64,000 nt of DNA from JABWCE01 sp964355045 (GCA_964355045.1 CAYHCM010000003.1:12621-76620); one strand, 5' to 3'; shown: positions 25,486 to 35,251, counted from the first letter of the stretch. The notes: generated from the sequence alone by a model not told the origin. Program-made: numbers and translations.

Positions 25486-26589
25486 TTATCTATTTACTAT
25501 AAATTTTCCGGTCATCGTTACACCACCCTTTGTTTCTAATGTGCAGAAATATGGCCCGGTTGCAAATTCTGAAACATCCACTTTGATACTTTGCGTACCA
25601 CCTAATGTTCCGTTTTCGACATGCTTCTTCACTTCTCTTCCGTTGATATCAACAATTAATATTGTGTAACTGTCAGCTTTGCTGAGATTAAATTCTATGT
25701 TGGCGTAATCTCTTGCAGGATTTGGATAAACATGAAGTTTTTTGGTCTTTATGGTTTCCACAATACCTATTCTTGTTGTTGTAGATTTGTAATCGTTAAT
25801 ATAATGAACATTAGGACCAGTTCCTTCTTCACCTTCAGGTAAAAATTCACCGCTATTGTTCATTAATCGCATAGATTTATGTGAAGCCAACAACTGTGCA
25901 ATTTCGCTTTGAGAGTCGTTTTTGTCACCGAAAGTACGTGCTTCTGCCGGACAGGAAACAACACAATAGGGTTTATCTCCCAATAGAACACGGTGCTCGC
26001 ATAAGAAGCATTTTTCTACTTTATGGGCCGAACGAATTGCCTTGTAGTTGGCATGGGTATAATCATTCTTGCTTGGCGGAGCAGTTCCGGCAGCAGTAGC
26101 CAATTCTTTGGGTGTAGAGGTGCCACCGGCGATAAAAGCAGTGGTATCATCCCAAAAAGGTTGTGAACCGGTGCCAACAGGGTTGTAACTAAGTACCGAC
26201 CATTGATTATTGTCGGTTCTTACGTCTTTTGCACTATAAGGGCATGAATCTATGCAAAGCTGACAACCAATACATCTGCTCTCATCAAGCATGGTAATGC
26301 CTGTGTCAGTTTTAAACATGGCTTTTTGCCCTTGTGCGTTTTTGGTTGAGTCGGGACAAGCAGTAATACATGGTGCATCGCTACAATGATTGCACATTAC
26401 CGGTACGACTGAAAAATTTGTATCCGGGAAAGTTCCCTCCATTTTACTGTAGAAATCAGCCCAATTGTATTTTCTGCCGTTGGCAGTATCCTCAAATCGG
26501 GTATTGTTTTCTGTTTTGCAGGCAATGGCGCATGTGCCGCAGCCCACGCATTTAGCCAAATCAATTACCATTCCATATTTTGTTGCCAT
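25486..26589 (-). CDS. Four-cluster ferredoxin-like subunit with C-terminal T9SS sorting domain
   Basis: Product of 367 residues. Residues 1-225 are a DmsB/PsrB-like electron-transfer subunit with four cysteine groups: C14/17/20/24, C66/69/74/78, C106/109/112/116 and C194/197/209/213, enough for four 4Fe-4S clusters. There is no N-terminal signal, as usual for subunits exported by hitch-hiking on a Tat-targeted partner. Residues about 285-367 (LHVYPNPARDYANIEFNLSK, GREVKKH, GPYFCTL, ending GKFIVNR) are a type A T9SS sorting domain. That tail is not part of this family and predicts passage across the outer membrane. It starts 36 bp after the catalytic subunit gene. Confidence 0.88.
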   Translation of the reverse strand: MATKYGMVIDLAKCVGCGTCAIACKTENNTRFEDTANGRKYNWADFYSKMEGTFPDTNFSVVPVMCNHCSDAPCITACPDSTKNAQGQKAMFKTDTGITMLDESRCIGCQLCIDSCPYSAKDVRTDNNQWSVLSYNPVGTGSQPFWDDTTAFIAGGTSTPKELATAAGTAPPSKNDYTHANYKAIRSAHKVEKCFLCEHRVLLGDKPYCVVSCPAEARTFGDKNDSQSEIAQLLASHKSMRLMNNSGEFLPEGEEGTGPNVHYINDYKSTTTRIGIVETIKTKKLHVYPNPARDYANIEFNLSKADSYTILIVDINGREVKKHVENGTLGGTQSIKVDVSEFATGPYFCTLETKGGVTMTGKFIVNR

Positions 26590-26625
26590 AATATTATGAA
26601 TTATATTGTTTTTTAAAAATTGTCA

Positions 26626-29478
26626 TTATACTTTTACTATTTTAACACCACAGAATCCACCGTTTCGTGCATTTGAACCAGATAGTCGTTCGGTTACAGC
26701 AGGTAGAATCTCATTATTATTCGCACCAAGTTTTGATGCGAATCTTCCATAAGCCCAGTGGCCCTGTCCAAATGTTTTAGCAACAGTTCCGGGTCTTACT
26801 CCTTCATAAAGCATTGCTTTTACTTTAATACCGGTTGTTGGATTGTATTCAGAAGTAACCTTAACCATATCCCCGGTTTTAATTCCAAGGTTAGCGGCAT
26901 CAATAGGATTAATTCTAATAATATCATCCCAATTTACATCTCCCGGATCAAGCTTTTTGAATTGATAATAAAGCGGATTGTTTTGGCTTCTTCCCTCACG
27001 ATTAAACCTTGATTTTGTATCAATAAATGTAAGAGGATAATCTGTTTTGTTTCCGAAACGCAAAGGAGGTTCATAATGAGGTACAAAAGCCAATTCCCCA
27101 CGTGCGGTGTAATTACAACTGTCCATAAGCTCATCAACCGTCTTGTTCCATCTTGGAACATTTGCAGCGGTTGTAGTAGCAATGGTTCCGGCTAAATCTC
27201 CGGTAACTGTTATAGGAGCAATTGCAGTAAAATCAATTCCTTTAGTACTATTGGTCAAAACAATTTGTCCTGCCACACTCGTTACTATAACTTTAGCAAG
27301 TAGCAGGGCAGCGGCATGAGTTGTAACAAAGTTTGAGGCTGTTTTGGTTAAACTGGTATCGAAAGTAACCAGATAATCGGTTCCCTTAATATTAATGTTG
27401 GCTGTTCCGGAAGTTCCGGTCAAAGTTATGGTCATAACTTTTGCCACAAGTGCATCGGCAGCGTGCCCTACAAGTTGAGCTTTCAACGTTTCACTGTAGA
27501 ACTCATACTTTTTGGTTTTCGTCCCGAAGTCATTCCATTTAAACATATATTGAGCCTTTGTTGACGAAGAAACACCTTTCATTTTAAAGGTAGCCCAGGT
27601 ATCACCCTGTCCGCTATAGGCAGGATATGCAAAATGCCGGGCCACAAATTCTCCGAATTCCACATCATTCGTTGGCAGAACCGTGGTGCTTTCGGGATTT
27701 GGAAATTTGGTTGAATAATATTCATACAACTTGGTAAATCCTTTGTCGTTCAATGCCTTTGCCAGTAACCATGGAATCTCTGTTTCCTCATCTTTCACAT
27801 CAAACAATCGGGTTGCAACCGGTTGCATCAATGTGAGTTCGGTAAACATATTGGCAGAGGTTCCGAGCAACCCCCATTTCTCGGTGCTAAACGCAGCGGG
27901 CATTAAGATGTCTGCAAATTGAGATACCTCGGAGGCATGGGTTGTAATATGACATAAGAACGGGATTTTTGTAAAAGCATCTTCCCATCTTTTTGCACCG
28001 GTAGCTGAATAGGGTGTATTATTGTAATAAACCAAAGCAGCTTTAATATCATAAGGACTTTCATATCCTGTGATATTTCCCTTCAGAGCATCGGCATCGG
28101 CAATAGCTTGCCAATTATTTACTCCGTCAGCAATCGTATTCATTATGCTGCCGTTACCAAATGTTGTGGAAATGGTAGGATAAGCAAATGTATCTCTCCG
28201 GTCTATTTTTGGTTTTTTCCCGCCGGTATTGGCTTTAGCATCTTTGTATGGATTTGGGTCAGGTAGCGAATTTGCTGATTTTGATGCCTGAACCATAGGC
28301 CCGCCAACATTGCGGGTTGAGCCTAATAAACCATTAAGTGCATGCAAGGCCATTGAAGTATATGCTCCTCTTGGAGACATAACCGGTCCCGGGCCAACCC
28401 ATGAGATTACATTTGGGGCTTTTGCACCCATCTCCTGTGCAATTTTTTCAATGTCAGCCTTCGAAATTCCCGTAATTGGTGCTGCCCATGCCGGGGTGGC
28501 ATCTTTTAATGCCGCATTCCACCATTTCACAAGACCATTGGTATATATCTCGGTAAATTTAGTTTCATCAACCGTTTGTCCTGCAACAAACAAATTTGTT
28601 CCGTCTTTGAAATCACCTACAAAGGGTTTATGCCAAAGTCCTTTAACCAATATGTGATGTGCAAAAGCAGAAGCTAAAGCTCCGTCTTCGCCGGGAATAA
28701 CAGGCAACCATTTATTTGCTTTTGCAGCAGCACCTGTCATTAAGGGGTCAATTACTACAACTTTGGCGTTTTTTCTAACAGTTTGCCATACTTTCATTGC
28801 CCGGGGTGGTTGCCTGTTGGAACGAAATGGATCTACACCCCATAGTAACATATACTTGGTTTTTTCCATGTCATAATCTCGGTATCCCCATAAATTTTCC
28901 AAGACCCCGGAGCCGAATTTCTCAGCTTCAGCACAAATCGAACTATGGGAAATACTGTTTGGCGAACCGTAAATACTTGGAAGTGCTTTGTAAATAAGGT
29001 CGGTTGTAAAGGTATAGCGGCCACGCATAAACAAGAACTTGTGTGCTTCATCGGCATTTCTCAATGCCAACATTTTGTCGGCAAGAGTATCAATGGCCTC
29101 AGCCCAGGTGATTGGTACAAAATTAGGATTTACTCCCCTGCCTTTAGTTGAATTAGTACGTTTCATAGGAACCTTTAGTCTGTCGGGATCATACCCTTCG
29201 GTAGGTGTAAGATGACCTTTGGGGCATAAAGTGCCGGGGTTGCAAATGGACTGCTGATTGCCACGGACTTTTACCGCCCTTGAGATTGCTCCTTCCTTCT
29301 GTACAAACACTTCAATCGGACACCATGAGGTGCAACCATGACATGTTGAAGGAATCCATTGACCGGCAACAGTTTTTTTATTAAATGTTGCAAAGGCCTT
29401 GATTGCAGGATTGAAAACCATGTAGCCCACGGCTGTCACCCCCAATGATTTAATAAATGTTCTTCTTCTGATTAACAT
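26626..29478 (-). CDS. Tat-targeted molybdopterin oxidoreductase (DMSO reductase family, Cys-ligand type) with inserted beta module
   Basis: Product of 950 residues. The twin-arginine signal is RRRTFIKSLGVTAVGYM. A 4Fe-4S site follows at C46, C49, C53 and C85. HSSICAEAEKFG places Cys182 as the likely molybdenum ligand, as in polysulfide, thiosulfate, tetrathionate and arsenate reductases. LLWGVDPFRSNRQPP and the C-terminal FGQGHWAYGRFAS region fit bis-MGD binding. Residues about 680-772 (TITLTGTSGTANINIK ... TGDLAGTIATT) form a foreign-looking beta module placed between the KYEFYSETLK and YPLTFIDTKSRF segments. The substrate cannot be decided; sulfur oxyanions, polysulfide or arsenic are candidates. 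The gene order, with a FeS subunit and a TorD chaperone following, is typical. Confidence 0.9.
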   Translation of the reverse strand: MLIRRRTFIKSLGVTAVGYMVFNPAIKAFATFNKKTVAGQWIPSTCHGCTSWCPIEVFVQKEGAISRAVKVRGNQQSICNPGTLCPKGHLTPTEGYDPDRLKVPMKRTNSTKGRGVNPNFVPITWAEAIDTLADKMLALRNADEAHKFLFMRGRYTFTTDLIYKALPSIYGSPNSISHSSICAEAEKFGSGVLENLWGYRDYDMEKTKYMLLWGVDPFRSNRQPPRAMKVWQTVRKNAKVVVIDPLMTGAAAKANKWLPVIPGEDGALASAFAHHILVKGLWHKPFVGDFKDGTNLFVAGQTVDETKFTEIYTNGLVKWWNAALKDATPAWAAPITGISKADIEKIAQEMGAKAPNVISWVGPGPVMSPRGAYTSMALHALNGLLGSTRNVGGPMVQASKSANSLPDPNPYKDAKANTGGKKPKIDRRDTFAYPTISTTFGNGSIMNTIADGVNNWQAIADADALKGNITGYESPYDIKAALVYYNNTPYSATGAKRWEDAFTKIPFLCHITTHASEVSQFADILMPAAFSTEKWGLLGTSANMFTELTLMQPVATRLFDVKDEETEIPWLLAKALNDKGFTKLYEYYSTKFPNPESTTVLPTNDVEFGEFVARHFAYPAYSGQGDTWATFKMKGVSSSTKAQYMFKWNDFGTKTKKYEFYSETLKAQLVGHAADALVAKVMTITLTGTSGTANINIKGTDYLVTFDTSLTKTASNFVTTHAAALLLAKVIVTSVAGQIVLTNSTKGIDFTAIAPITVTGDLAGTIATTTAANVPRWNKTVDELMDSCNYTARGELAFVPHYEPPLRFGNKTDYPLTFIDTKSRFNREGRSQNNPLYYQFKKLDPGDVNWDDIIRINPIDAANLGIKTGDMVKVTSEYNPTTGIKVKAMLYEGVRPGTVAKTFGQGHWAYGRFASKLGANNNEILPAVTERLSGSNARNGGFCGVKIVKV

Positions 29479-29534
29479 AATTGTAATTATTAAATTGTTT
29501 CTATATCATTTTATATTTTTGCAATTGTTTAAAG

Positions 29535-30437
29535 CTAAAAATTCCACAGTCGTGTTATATTGAAACCAATGGCAAATTCTTTTTTCGTAAAATTATTTTT
29601 ATTATATACAATATCTTTCTGACTTATTATTGAAGAATATGGCGAAAGAAAAAATTGAAAAGCATGTGAGCCGGTAGCTGCCTCGATACCAAGTGCTAAA
29701 TTTGGTTTAACATCCTTTCCCGGTGTCAATGGGTAATAGTATTCAAAAATCACAGACATTACATCTGTCACTTTTACTCTGCCGCCAAGCCCAATAGCAA
29801 TGTTATCGAATTTAATATCCTTATAAGCCGCAGTATCTATTAAATTATAATGGATAAAGGATGGCGAAATTTGCAGACTTATTCGGTCTGAAAACTTCCT
29901 GCCAATAATAAGTTGATGGAAATATGAAAACCTATGGCTATACTTAGGAAACTTATTATAATCCGTTCCATCCGAATTCTTAAAAAGCAGACCATTTTCA
30001 GTTCCATTAATCACCATATTTCCAAAGTAAGTAATAAATATAGGTGAACTTCCCGAACGGGTCTGCTGTAATAGGTTCCATTTTACATTGAAATCATACA
30101 TCATGTCTTCTTTGGTCATGCCCGCTCCTATCTGCACATTTTTTACCGGAGTGTATGACAAACCCAATCTGATATTGGAAGGAGCATATAATCCGTACAT
30201 ATCCTTAAACTTGTTTTTTACAACACCAAAGCGATGATTTATATCAAATTCAAGTGTTTTGGCAGTGGGTACAATCATGGTATGGCTATTTATAAGCCAG
30301 TTACTTTCAAAGGCATCCTTAACCGGCCGCTTATCATTATACCGGGGTGTGGAAGTTCCGGTACTGTCTGCCTCTTGTGAATAGACTGATAGTGACACTA
30401 GCAGAGTAAAAATTGAGAGAAATATTTTTTGTTTCAT
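29535..30437 (-). CDS. DUF5777-like outer-membrane beta-barrel protein
   Basis: Product of 300 residues with a signal peptide (FLSIFTLLVSLSVYSQ). From WLINSHTMIVPTAKTLEFDINHRFG onward the sequence is a series of amphipathic strands ending GFNITRLWNF with terminal Phe, typical of an outer-membrane barrel. The NSHT...DINHRFG start matches my memory of DUF5777 barrels, often found with cytochrome genes in Bacteroidota. It lies 56 bp upstream of the molybdoenzyme gene and 21 bp after the heme lipoprotein, so it is probably part of the same operon, perhaps as a conduit or anchor. Confidence 0.75.
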   Translation of the reverse strand: MKQKIFLSIFTLLVSLSVYSQEADSTGTSTPRYNDKRPVKDAFESNWLINSHTMIVPTAKTLEFDINHRFGVVKNKFKDMYGLYAPSNIRLGLSYTPVKNVQIGAGMTKEDMMYDFNVKWNLLQQTRSGSSPIFITYFGNMVINGTENGLLFKNSDGTDYNKFPKYSHRFSYFHQLIIGRKFSDRISLQISPSFIHYNLIDTAAYKDIKFDNIAIGLGGRVKVTDVMSVIFEYYYPLTPGKDVKPNLALGIEAATGSHAFQFFLSPYSSIISQKDIVYNKNNFTKKEFAIGFNITRLWNF

Positions 30438-30458
30438 AAAATATACTTAAAAAATTGG

Positions 30459-30857
30459 TTAATTGTTCTTTGCTCCTTCAGTAATCCATGTTAGAATTTT
30501 GGTTAATTCCGGAGGCGTTAAATATTGGTTCATTGACCCCCCGGGAGCACATTTAATATAAAATAAACTGGATGCCGGGGCAAGGGTGTCGGCATATGTT
30601 CTCCCATTGGGGTTTTTCATTATTCCATCATAGGCAAACCCTGTTTTTAGTTTAAGAAAAGGTTTGGAATTGCCGTTAACGTTATGACAAGAACCACATT
30701 TTGAATTTAAAAAGGGTTCAAGATCAGTAGCGAAGAAAACCGTTGGCTCAGCTCCCTTTATTGGTTTTGGTGCTTGTTTTAAATAATCCCTTTCGCAGGA
30801 AGAAAAAAATACTGCTCCTATTAGAACAATTTGCCGAATTATTACATTAATTTTCAT
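30459..30857 (-). CDS. Mono-heme cytochrome c lipoprotein
   Basis: Product of 132 residues. A lipoprotein signal (LIGAVFFSSC) is followed by a single heme-attachment motif CGSCH in LNSKCGSCHNVNG. MNQYLTPPELTKILTWI at the end is typical of small class I-like cytochromes, where a Met in the preceding GGSMNQ is a possible sixth ligand. The lipid anchor would hold it in the periplasm or at the outer membrane. It is the first gene of the minus-strand molybdoenzyme group and is a natural electron partner for the FeS subunit. Confidence 0.82.
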   Translation of the reverse strand: MKINVIIRQIVLIGAVFFSSCERDYLKQAPKPIKGAEPTVFFATDLEPFLNSKCGSCHNVNGNSKPFLKLKTGFAYDGIMKNPNGRTYADTLAPASSLFYIKCAPGGSMNQYLTPPELTKILTWITEGAKNN

Positions 30858-31528
30858 ATAATTAAATTTATTTTCTTTGAAATGGTCATTCGTTATACTT
30901 AATCTGAAGATAGAATTTTAATTCCTTTTAGATGCATATTTATCACCACAAAATTACTTCTTAATAATCATATTTAGTCATTCATACACCTGTATTATTG
31001 CACGTGGAAACCTGTTATTAATACACAATATTGTCTGCAAAATTGCAGGTCTTCAAATTTGATATGTCCTTTAAAATTGTAAAATTTAAGGTGAAATGAG
31101 GTAATTGAAAACATAAAGGCGAAGTCGGGTATTTCCCGGTTTTCAAATTATAGATATATTTGATAGTAGAAAACACGTGTTTTTATGAATATCTGTTTTT
31201 GATGAATTATATATATGTGTAATCATTGTATTTATAAAATATTCAAATAGAGATCAAATCATGAGCAAAAATCTATGTTATAAGTATAGCTGTAATGAAG
31301 CGATAGGGCGAAAGAGAAATGTCATAATTTTCTTTTTGCTCTACTCTAAAAAAGATGCTTCGGAATGTATGGATGACTTATTTCCTTCAATTTGCAAATT
31401 TTCAGTCTTTCAGAAAAGGCGCTAAACGGCTAATAACTGATGTATAATTTTTCTAACTATTAGAAAGGCTCATAAGGCTGTGGTTAATTCACAATTCCAT
31501 TTAAGCATAAAATTTTTAGATTTGCAGC
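30858..31528. other. Large divergent intergenic region
   Basis: About 670 bp between the start of the molybdoenzyme group and mtgA. It contains a 14-bp palindrome AAAACACGTGTTTT at 31170-31183 and AT-rich sequence with no convincing ORF, tRNA or known riboswitch. It must hold the promoter of the molybdoenzyme operon; the palindrome is a candidate regulator site, but lies some 310 bp from the first start codon. Confidence 0.5.
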
Positions 31529-32260
31529 ATGTTACAATTTTTTGCCGGATGGGCAATCTGGAAAATTTTTAAAAAAATAATCATGTATTTTTTGGCCATC
31601 ACCCTGTTGCTGGTTATTATTTTTAAATGGGTGCCGGTACCTATTACACCGCTAATGGTTATTCGCTGTATTGAGCAAAAAAGCGATGGTAAAGAATTAA
31701 AACTTCAAAAAGATTGGGAACCACTCGAAAATATTTCTAATAATTTGCAATTGGCAGTAGTTTGTACTGAAGATCAAAATTATTTAACGCATAACGGATT
31801 TGATTTTAGCGCCATCAGAAAAGCTATGGCTGAAAATAAATGGAAAAAACGGAAACGCGGCGCCAGTACTATTAGCCAGCAAACTGCCAAAAATCTTTTT
31901 TTATGGCAGGGACGAAATTTTATTCGCAAAGGATTGGAAGTGTATTTTACATTTTTAATTGAAATATTTTGGAGCAAGGAGCGCATAATGGAAGTGTACC
32001 TTAATATTATAGAAATGGGTGATGGAGTTTATGGTGCCGAAGCTGCTTCGCAACATTATTTTCATAAACCGGCCAATCATCTCACCAATCAGCAAGCCGC
32101 TGCCATAGCCGTAATTTTGCCAAATCCTTTTAAGTTTTCAGCCAATCACCCAAGCCGGTATAGCCTGAAACGACAGAGTTTTGCATTGCGTCAAATGGGA
32201 TATTGGGGGGGGACATTGAAATATGACGATCCGAAAGAATTAAAGGAGGAGGAGGAATAG
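31529..32260 (+). CDS. mtgA: Monofunctional peptidoglycan glycosyltransferase MtgA
   Basis: Product of 243 residues. One N-terminal transmembrane helix (IIMYFLAITLLLVIIF) is followed by a GT51 domain with all main motifs: CTEDQNYLTHNGFD (catalytic Glu), RKRGASTISQQTAKNLFLW, and SKERIMEVYLNIIEMGDGVYG. It polymerises lipid II into glycan strands at the inner membrane. There is no transpeptidase domain, which separates it from class A PBPs. A TAGATTTG motif at 31517-31524 resembles a -7 element but sits close to the ATG. An eight-G run at 32205-32212 lies near the 3' end (MGYWGG). Confidence 0.93.
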   Translation: MLQFFAGWAIWKIFKKIIMYFLAITLLLVIIFKWVPVPITPLMVIRCIEQKSDGKELKLQKDWEPLENISNNLQLAVVCTEDQNYLTHNGFDFSAIRKAMAENKWKKRKRGASTISQQTAKNLFLWQGRNFIRKGLEVYFTFLIEIFWSKERIMEVYLNIIEMGDGVYGAEAASQHYFHKPANHLTNQQAAAIAVILPNPFKFSANHPSRYSLKRQSFALRQMGYWGGTLKYDDPKELKEEEE

Positions 32261-32350
32261 ATTTTGAGACTTGAATAAAAAGATAATCCTTCGCTCCAAG
32301 TTCTATGTTCCATCTTACCATATTAAACTAAGAACAATCAGAACCCAGAA

Positions 32351-35251
32351 CTATTTTAATAAATGCACCATCCCCCGATAAAATTCCCGAATCCGGTCGT
32401 TGCGGATAATTTGAATGGTGTACATATACACTTCTCCTTCGGCTGGTTTTCCTTCAATGGTTCCGTTCCAAGGGGTATTGCCGCTATAAATAAGTTCACC
32501 CCAACGGCTAAATATTCTCATATCGTAGGAAACTATGCCTACAAGGGAAGGCAAAAATATATCGTTAAGCCCGTCGCCATTGGGGGTAAAAGAATTGGGT
32601 ATAAATACCATCGGTTCATAATCTATACATTCGTAGTTGCTATACATTTTTGTACCATTATGTAGGGCTATCATACGATAACATTTTTTTAAATAACCGG
32701 GATTGGCAAAGTTTTCGTCGCGGTAAGGATTGGTTGGATTGGTTTCGCCTAATGTAAGATTGATGGCATGTTGGTAGGTCCACTCCAATTCTGCGGTTTG
32801 GGCAGGGCCTAATCCTTCATCAGATGTATAAGTTAATAAAGCAGCTTCATTCACCGGCAAGCGTTCGCCGCTTATCCATTGGGGTTTTATGATATTTTTG
32901 GCAGCGGATAATTTACCGCAACTATCAGCGGCCAATACTTTATAATAATTCGGTTTTTTAAATACTCCAATATCTGTAGCTTTGGTAAGGGTGGTATTGG
33001 TTAATAAACTAAAGCTACTCCCATCTGCCGAACGGTAAATATTATAACCGGTAGCTGCCGGATGGCTTTCCCACTGCAAATGCAATTGGTTCAGGGTATC
33101 GTATGATGCCAATATTATAGCAATACTATCGGATGGCCGCAGCCCTTTGGATACAAAAAACTGCACCGAATCAGTCCGGATAACACAGCCTGTATAGCCA
33201 TAGAGTTTTTGCACCGCCCAATAATGGCCGGGTTTTTGGAACGTGTAATTAAATTGAGGGATGCTAATGGTTTTCCAAATTGATGAATCGCTAAAAAAGT
33301 ATTCTTTTTTGGTAACGTTCAAAGTAATAGTATCGGTTATCTCAGCTAAAAACGGAACACACCCTTGCTGATTAACCACATTAAATCCAGACTTGGGGGC
33401 ATCTACTACCCGAATGTATTGATTCTTAACCAAGGTGCTGTCGCAATATCCGTTGCTGTAAAAAAGGCTTGCGGTATAAGTGCCGGGCTTGGTGTAGGTG
33501 TGGGTTGGTTCAAAATCGTTTGAAGATGGAGAACCATCTCCAAATGTCCAGACATACGTTGTACCTTTTGCAGGATTTGTTTCTTTTGTTTGGCTAAGGT
33601 TTTTAAATTGTAAGGGAAGATAACGGCAAATTACTGTATCCGTTGCTTTGAAATTAGCTACTGGCTTTTCGGGGATATTGATAAACAAGGTATCGTAAAA
33701 CCACTCTCCGTATTGTTTTGCTATACTATGACAAAAAACCTTGTAAGGGTATTTACCTGATTTTTCTATTATTACGGAAGGAGTAGTTCCTTCCAGCGTA
33801 TCTATTTTACCTTTCGATTTATTAATATACCAAGTATAATCACTGAACTGTATCTCACTAAATGAGTTATTTGTGAATTGAACATTTGCCTTGCAATCAT
33901 AGTCTATTTTGTAATTGAGGCGGGCCATATCAAATCCCAAATACTGGTCAGGATAACCTCCTTTAAAAAAAGGATTAAGTAATTTTATGTCTGCTTCTTT
34001 ATAATTCCACGCTTTTCCTTCTAAATTTGGAGATTGGATAACATCACTTATCATATATCGGTCAGGATTATTAGGATCATATTTACCAAAATAATTAATT
34101 AAAATCCTTCCGTCCGGGCTTTGAGTTAATATTGGGTAGCTGTGACCAGCTACATGATATTTACCCGAATGTAACATTCCGGTAGAAAGATTCAATTGAT
34201 TTATTCTTATGGAATCGTCAGGGGATGAATTTTCAAACCCTAAAAGTGGATAACTTATATCTTGATTTTTAAAGTATAAAAAATTATCATTTACACTAAA
34301 AGAGGGCATTTGCCTTGGTTCTATATCTATGCTATAAATCCTTTCCCATTTATCAATATTAGGGTACGATTTGGCCAAATATTCCTTTTCATATATGATT
34401 TTAGGGAAAAGCATTTTCCCTGTTACCTTATCAATGGTAAGCGAACCAAACCTAAAGCAGTCACCAATATTTATTTCTAATCTATAATTTTGATTAATTT
34501 TTCTGATAATACCCCGGCGTTCTGAAACATAAACAATAAGCTGGCTACCTGAATGATTAAAATAGGTATTTAGGCGGCTTTCATATCTAATAGAATCAAT
34601 ATTTTGATACATTCTGTATTTTGAAAAAATGGATAAATCGAATTCTGATTTTAATTTGAAACCTCCGCCATCCCAATAATAAATAAAAGCAGAATCATAA
34701 TTACTTATGGCTACAGCGTAAGTTCCATTTTCCAAACGGCTGGTAGTAAAATTATTCGACTTAGTTTCAGGCTTGAATTGCCGGATGTACTTTTTTTTCT
34801 CACTTTCCCTAATATAAAACTGTCCGTTAGCTCGCCTGTTAATTATGGTATAAGCCACCCCCTGATCATCCGTGCAAAAGGGGACAGCATTATTTTCCTT
34901 ATCCGACTCGAACGATTGAATGAACAAAAAAACAGTATCCTGCACCTGAATAAGCTGGGATTCGTAAATACATGGCACCTTACTATTATATATAATTCCG
35001 TTCTCTATTATATTTCGTTTACTATCATATACTGTTTTATAGTTGGCAATTAAAAGGACATTGCCCCTCGCATCGCACATACTGGCAGGCCACCCACCAA
35101 CTTGCAGACTGGTATTTTCCAATCTGGGCGCATTATTTTTAAAGGTAATGCCACCATATTGAAAAATAAGATACCCATTGCTTTGTGCTAATGCATCTAT
35201 TGATGCTAAAAGGCTAAAAAGGATTAAGCCAAACTTGGTTTTAAGCATCAT
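32351..35251 (-). CDS. Large T9SS type B (gliding-motility-associated C-terminal) cargo with PKD domain
   Basis: Product of 966 residues with a signal peptide (FGLILFSLLASIDALAQS). Residues about 1-430 look like a propeller-type region of the kind found in gliding-associated surface proteins. A PKD domain follows near residue 550 (YVWTFGDGSPSSNDFEPTHTY), then a fibronectin-like stretch (GYNIYRSADGSSFSLL). The last 90 residues start FIPNSFTPNGDGLNDIFLP and contain MRIFSRWGELIY and WNGT, the classic type B T9SS sorting domain. The protein is expected to reach the cell surface or medium. It lies 8 bp downstream of another T9SS cargo on the same strand. Confidence 0.9.
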   Translation of the reverse strand: MMLKTKFGLILFSLLASIDALAQSNGYLIFQYGGITFKNNAPRLENTSLQVGGWPASMCDARGNVLLIANYKTVYDSKRNIIENGIIYNSKVPCIYESQLIQVQDTVFLFIQSFESDKENNAVPFCTDDQGVAYTIINRRANGQFYIRESEKKKYIRQFKPETKSNNFTTSRLENGTYAVAISNYDSAFIYYWDGGGFKLKSEFDLSIFSKYRMYQNIDSIRYESRLNTYFNHSGSQLIVYVSERRGIIRKINQNYRLEINIGDCFRFGSLTIDKVTGKMLFPKIIYEKEYLAKSYPNIDKWERIYSIDIEPRQMPSFSVNDNFLYFKNQDISYPLLGFENSSPDDSIRINQLNLSTGMLHSGKYHVAGHSYPILTQSPDGRILINYFGKYDPNNPDRYMISDVIQSPNLEGKAWNYKEADIKLLNPFFKGGYPDQYLGFDMARLNYKIDYDCKANVQFTNNSFSEIQFSDYTWYINKSKGKIDTLEGTTPSVIIEKSGKYPYKVFCHSIAKQYGEWFYDTLFINIPEKPVANFKATDTVICRYLPLQFKNLSQTKETNPAKGTTYVWTFGDGSPSSNDFEPTHTYTKPGTYTASLFYSNGYCDSTLVKNQYIRVVDAPKSGFNVVNQQGCVPFLAEITDTITLNVTKKEYFFSDSSIWKTISIPQFNYTFQKPGHYWAVQKLYGYTGCVIRTDSVQFFVSKGLRPSDSIAIILASYDTLNQLHLQWESHPAATGYNIYRSADGSSFSLLTNTTLTKATDIGVFKKPNYYKVLAADSCGKLSAAKNIIKPQWISGERLPVNEAALLTYTSDEGLGPAQTAELEWTYQHAINLTLGETNPTNPYRDENFANPGYLKKCYRMIALHNGTKMYSNYECIDYEPMVFIPNSFTPNGDGLNDIFLPSLVGIVSYDMRIFSRWGELIYSGNTPWNGTIEGKPAEGEVYMYTIQIIRNDRIREFYRGMVHLLK

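Noticed and set aside
31170..31183. AAAACACGTGTTTT as a specific operator
   Set aside because: Only one copy, about 310 bp from the nearest start codon on the left and 345 bp on the right; too little to call.
30858..31528. tRNA or small RNA gene in the large intergenic space
   Set aside because: No cloverleaf or T-loop consensus recognised on either strand.
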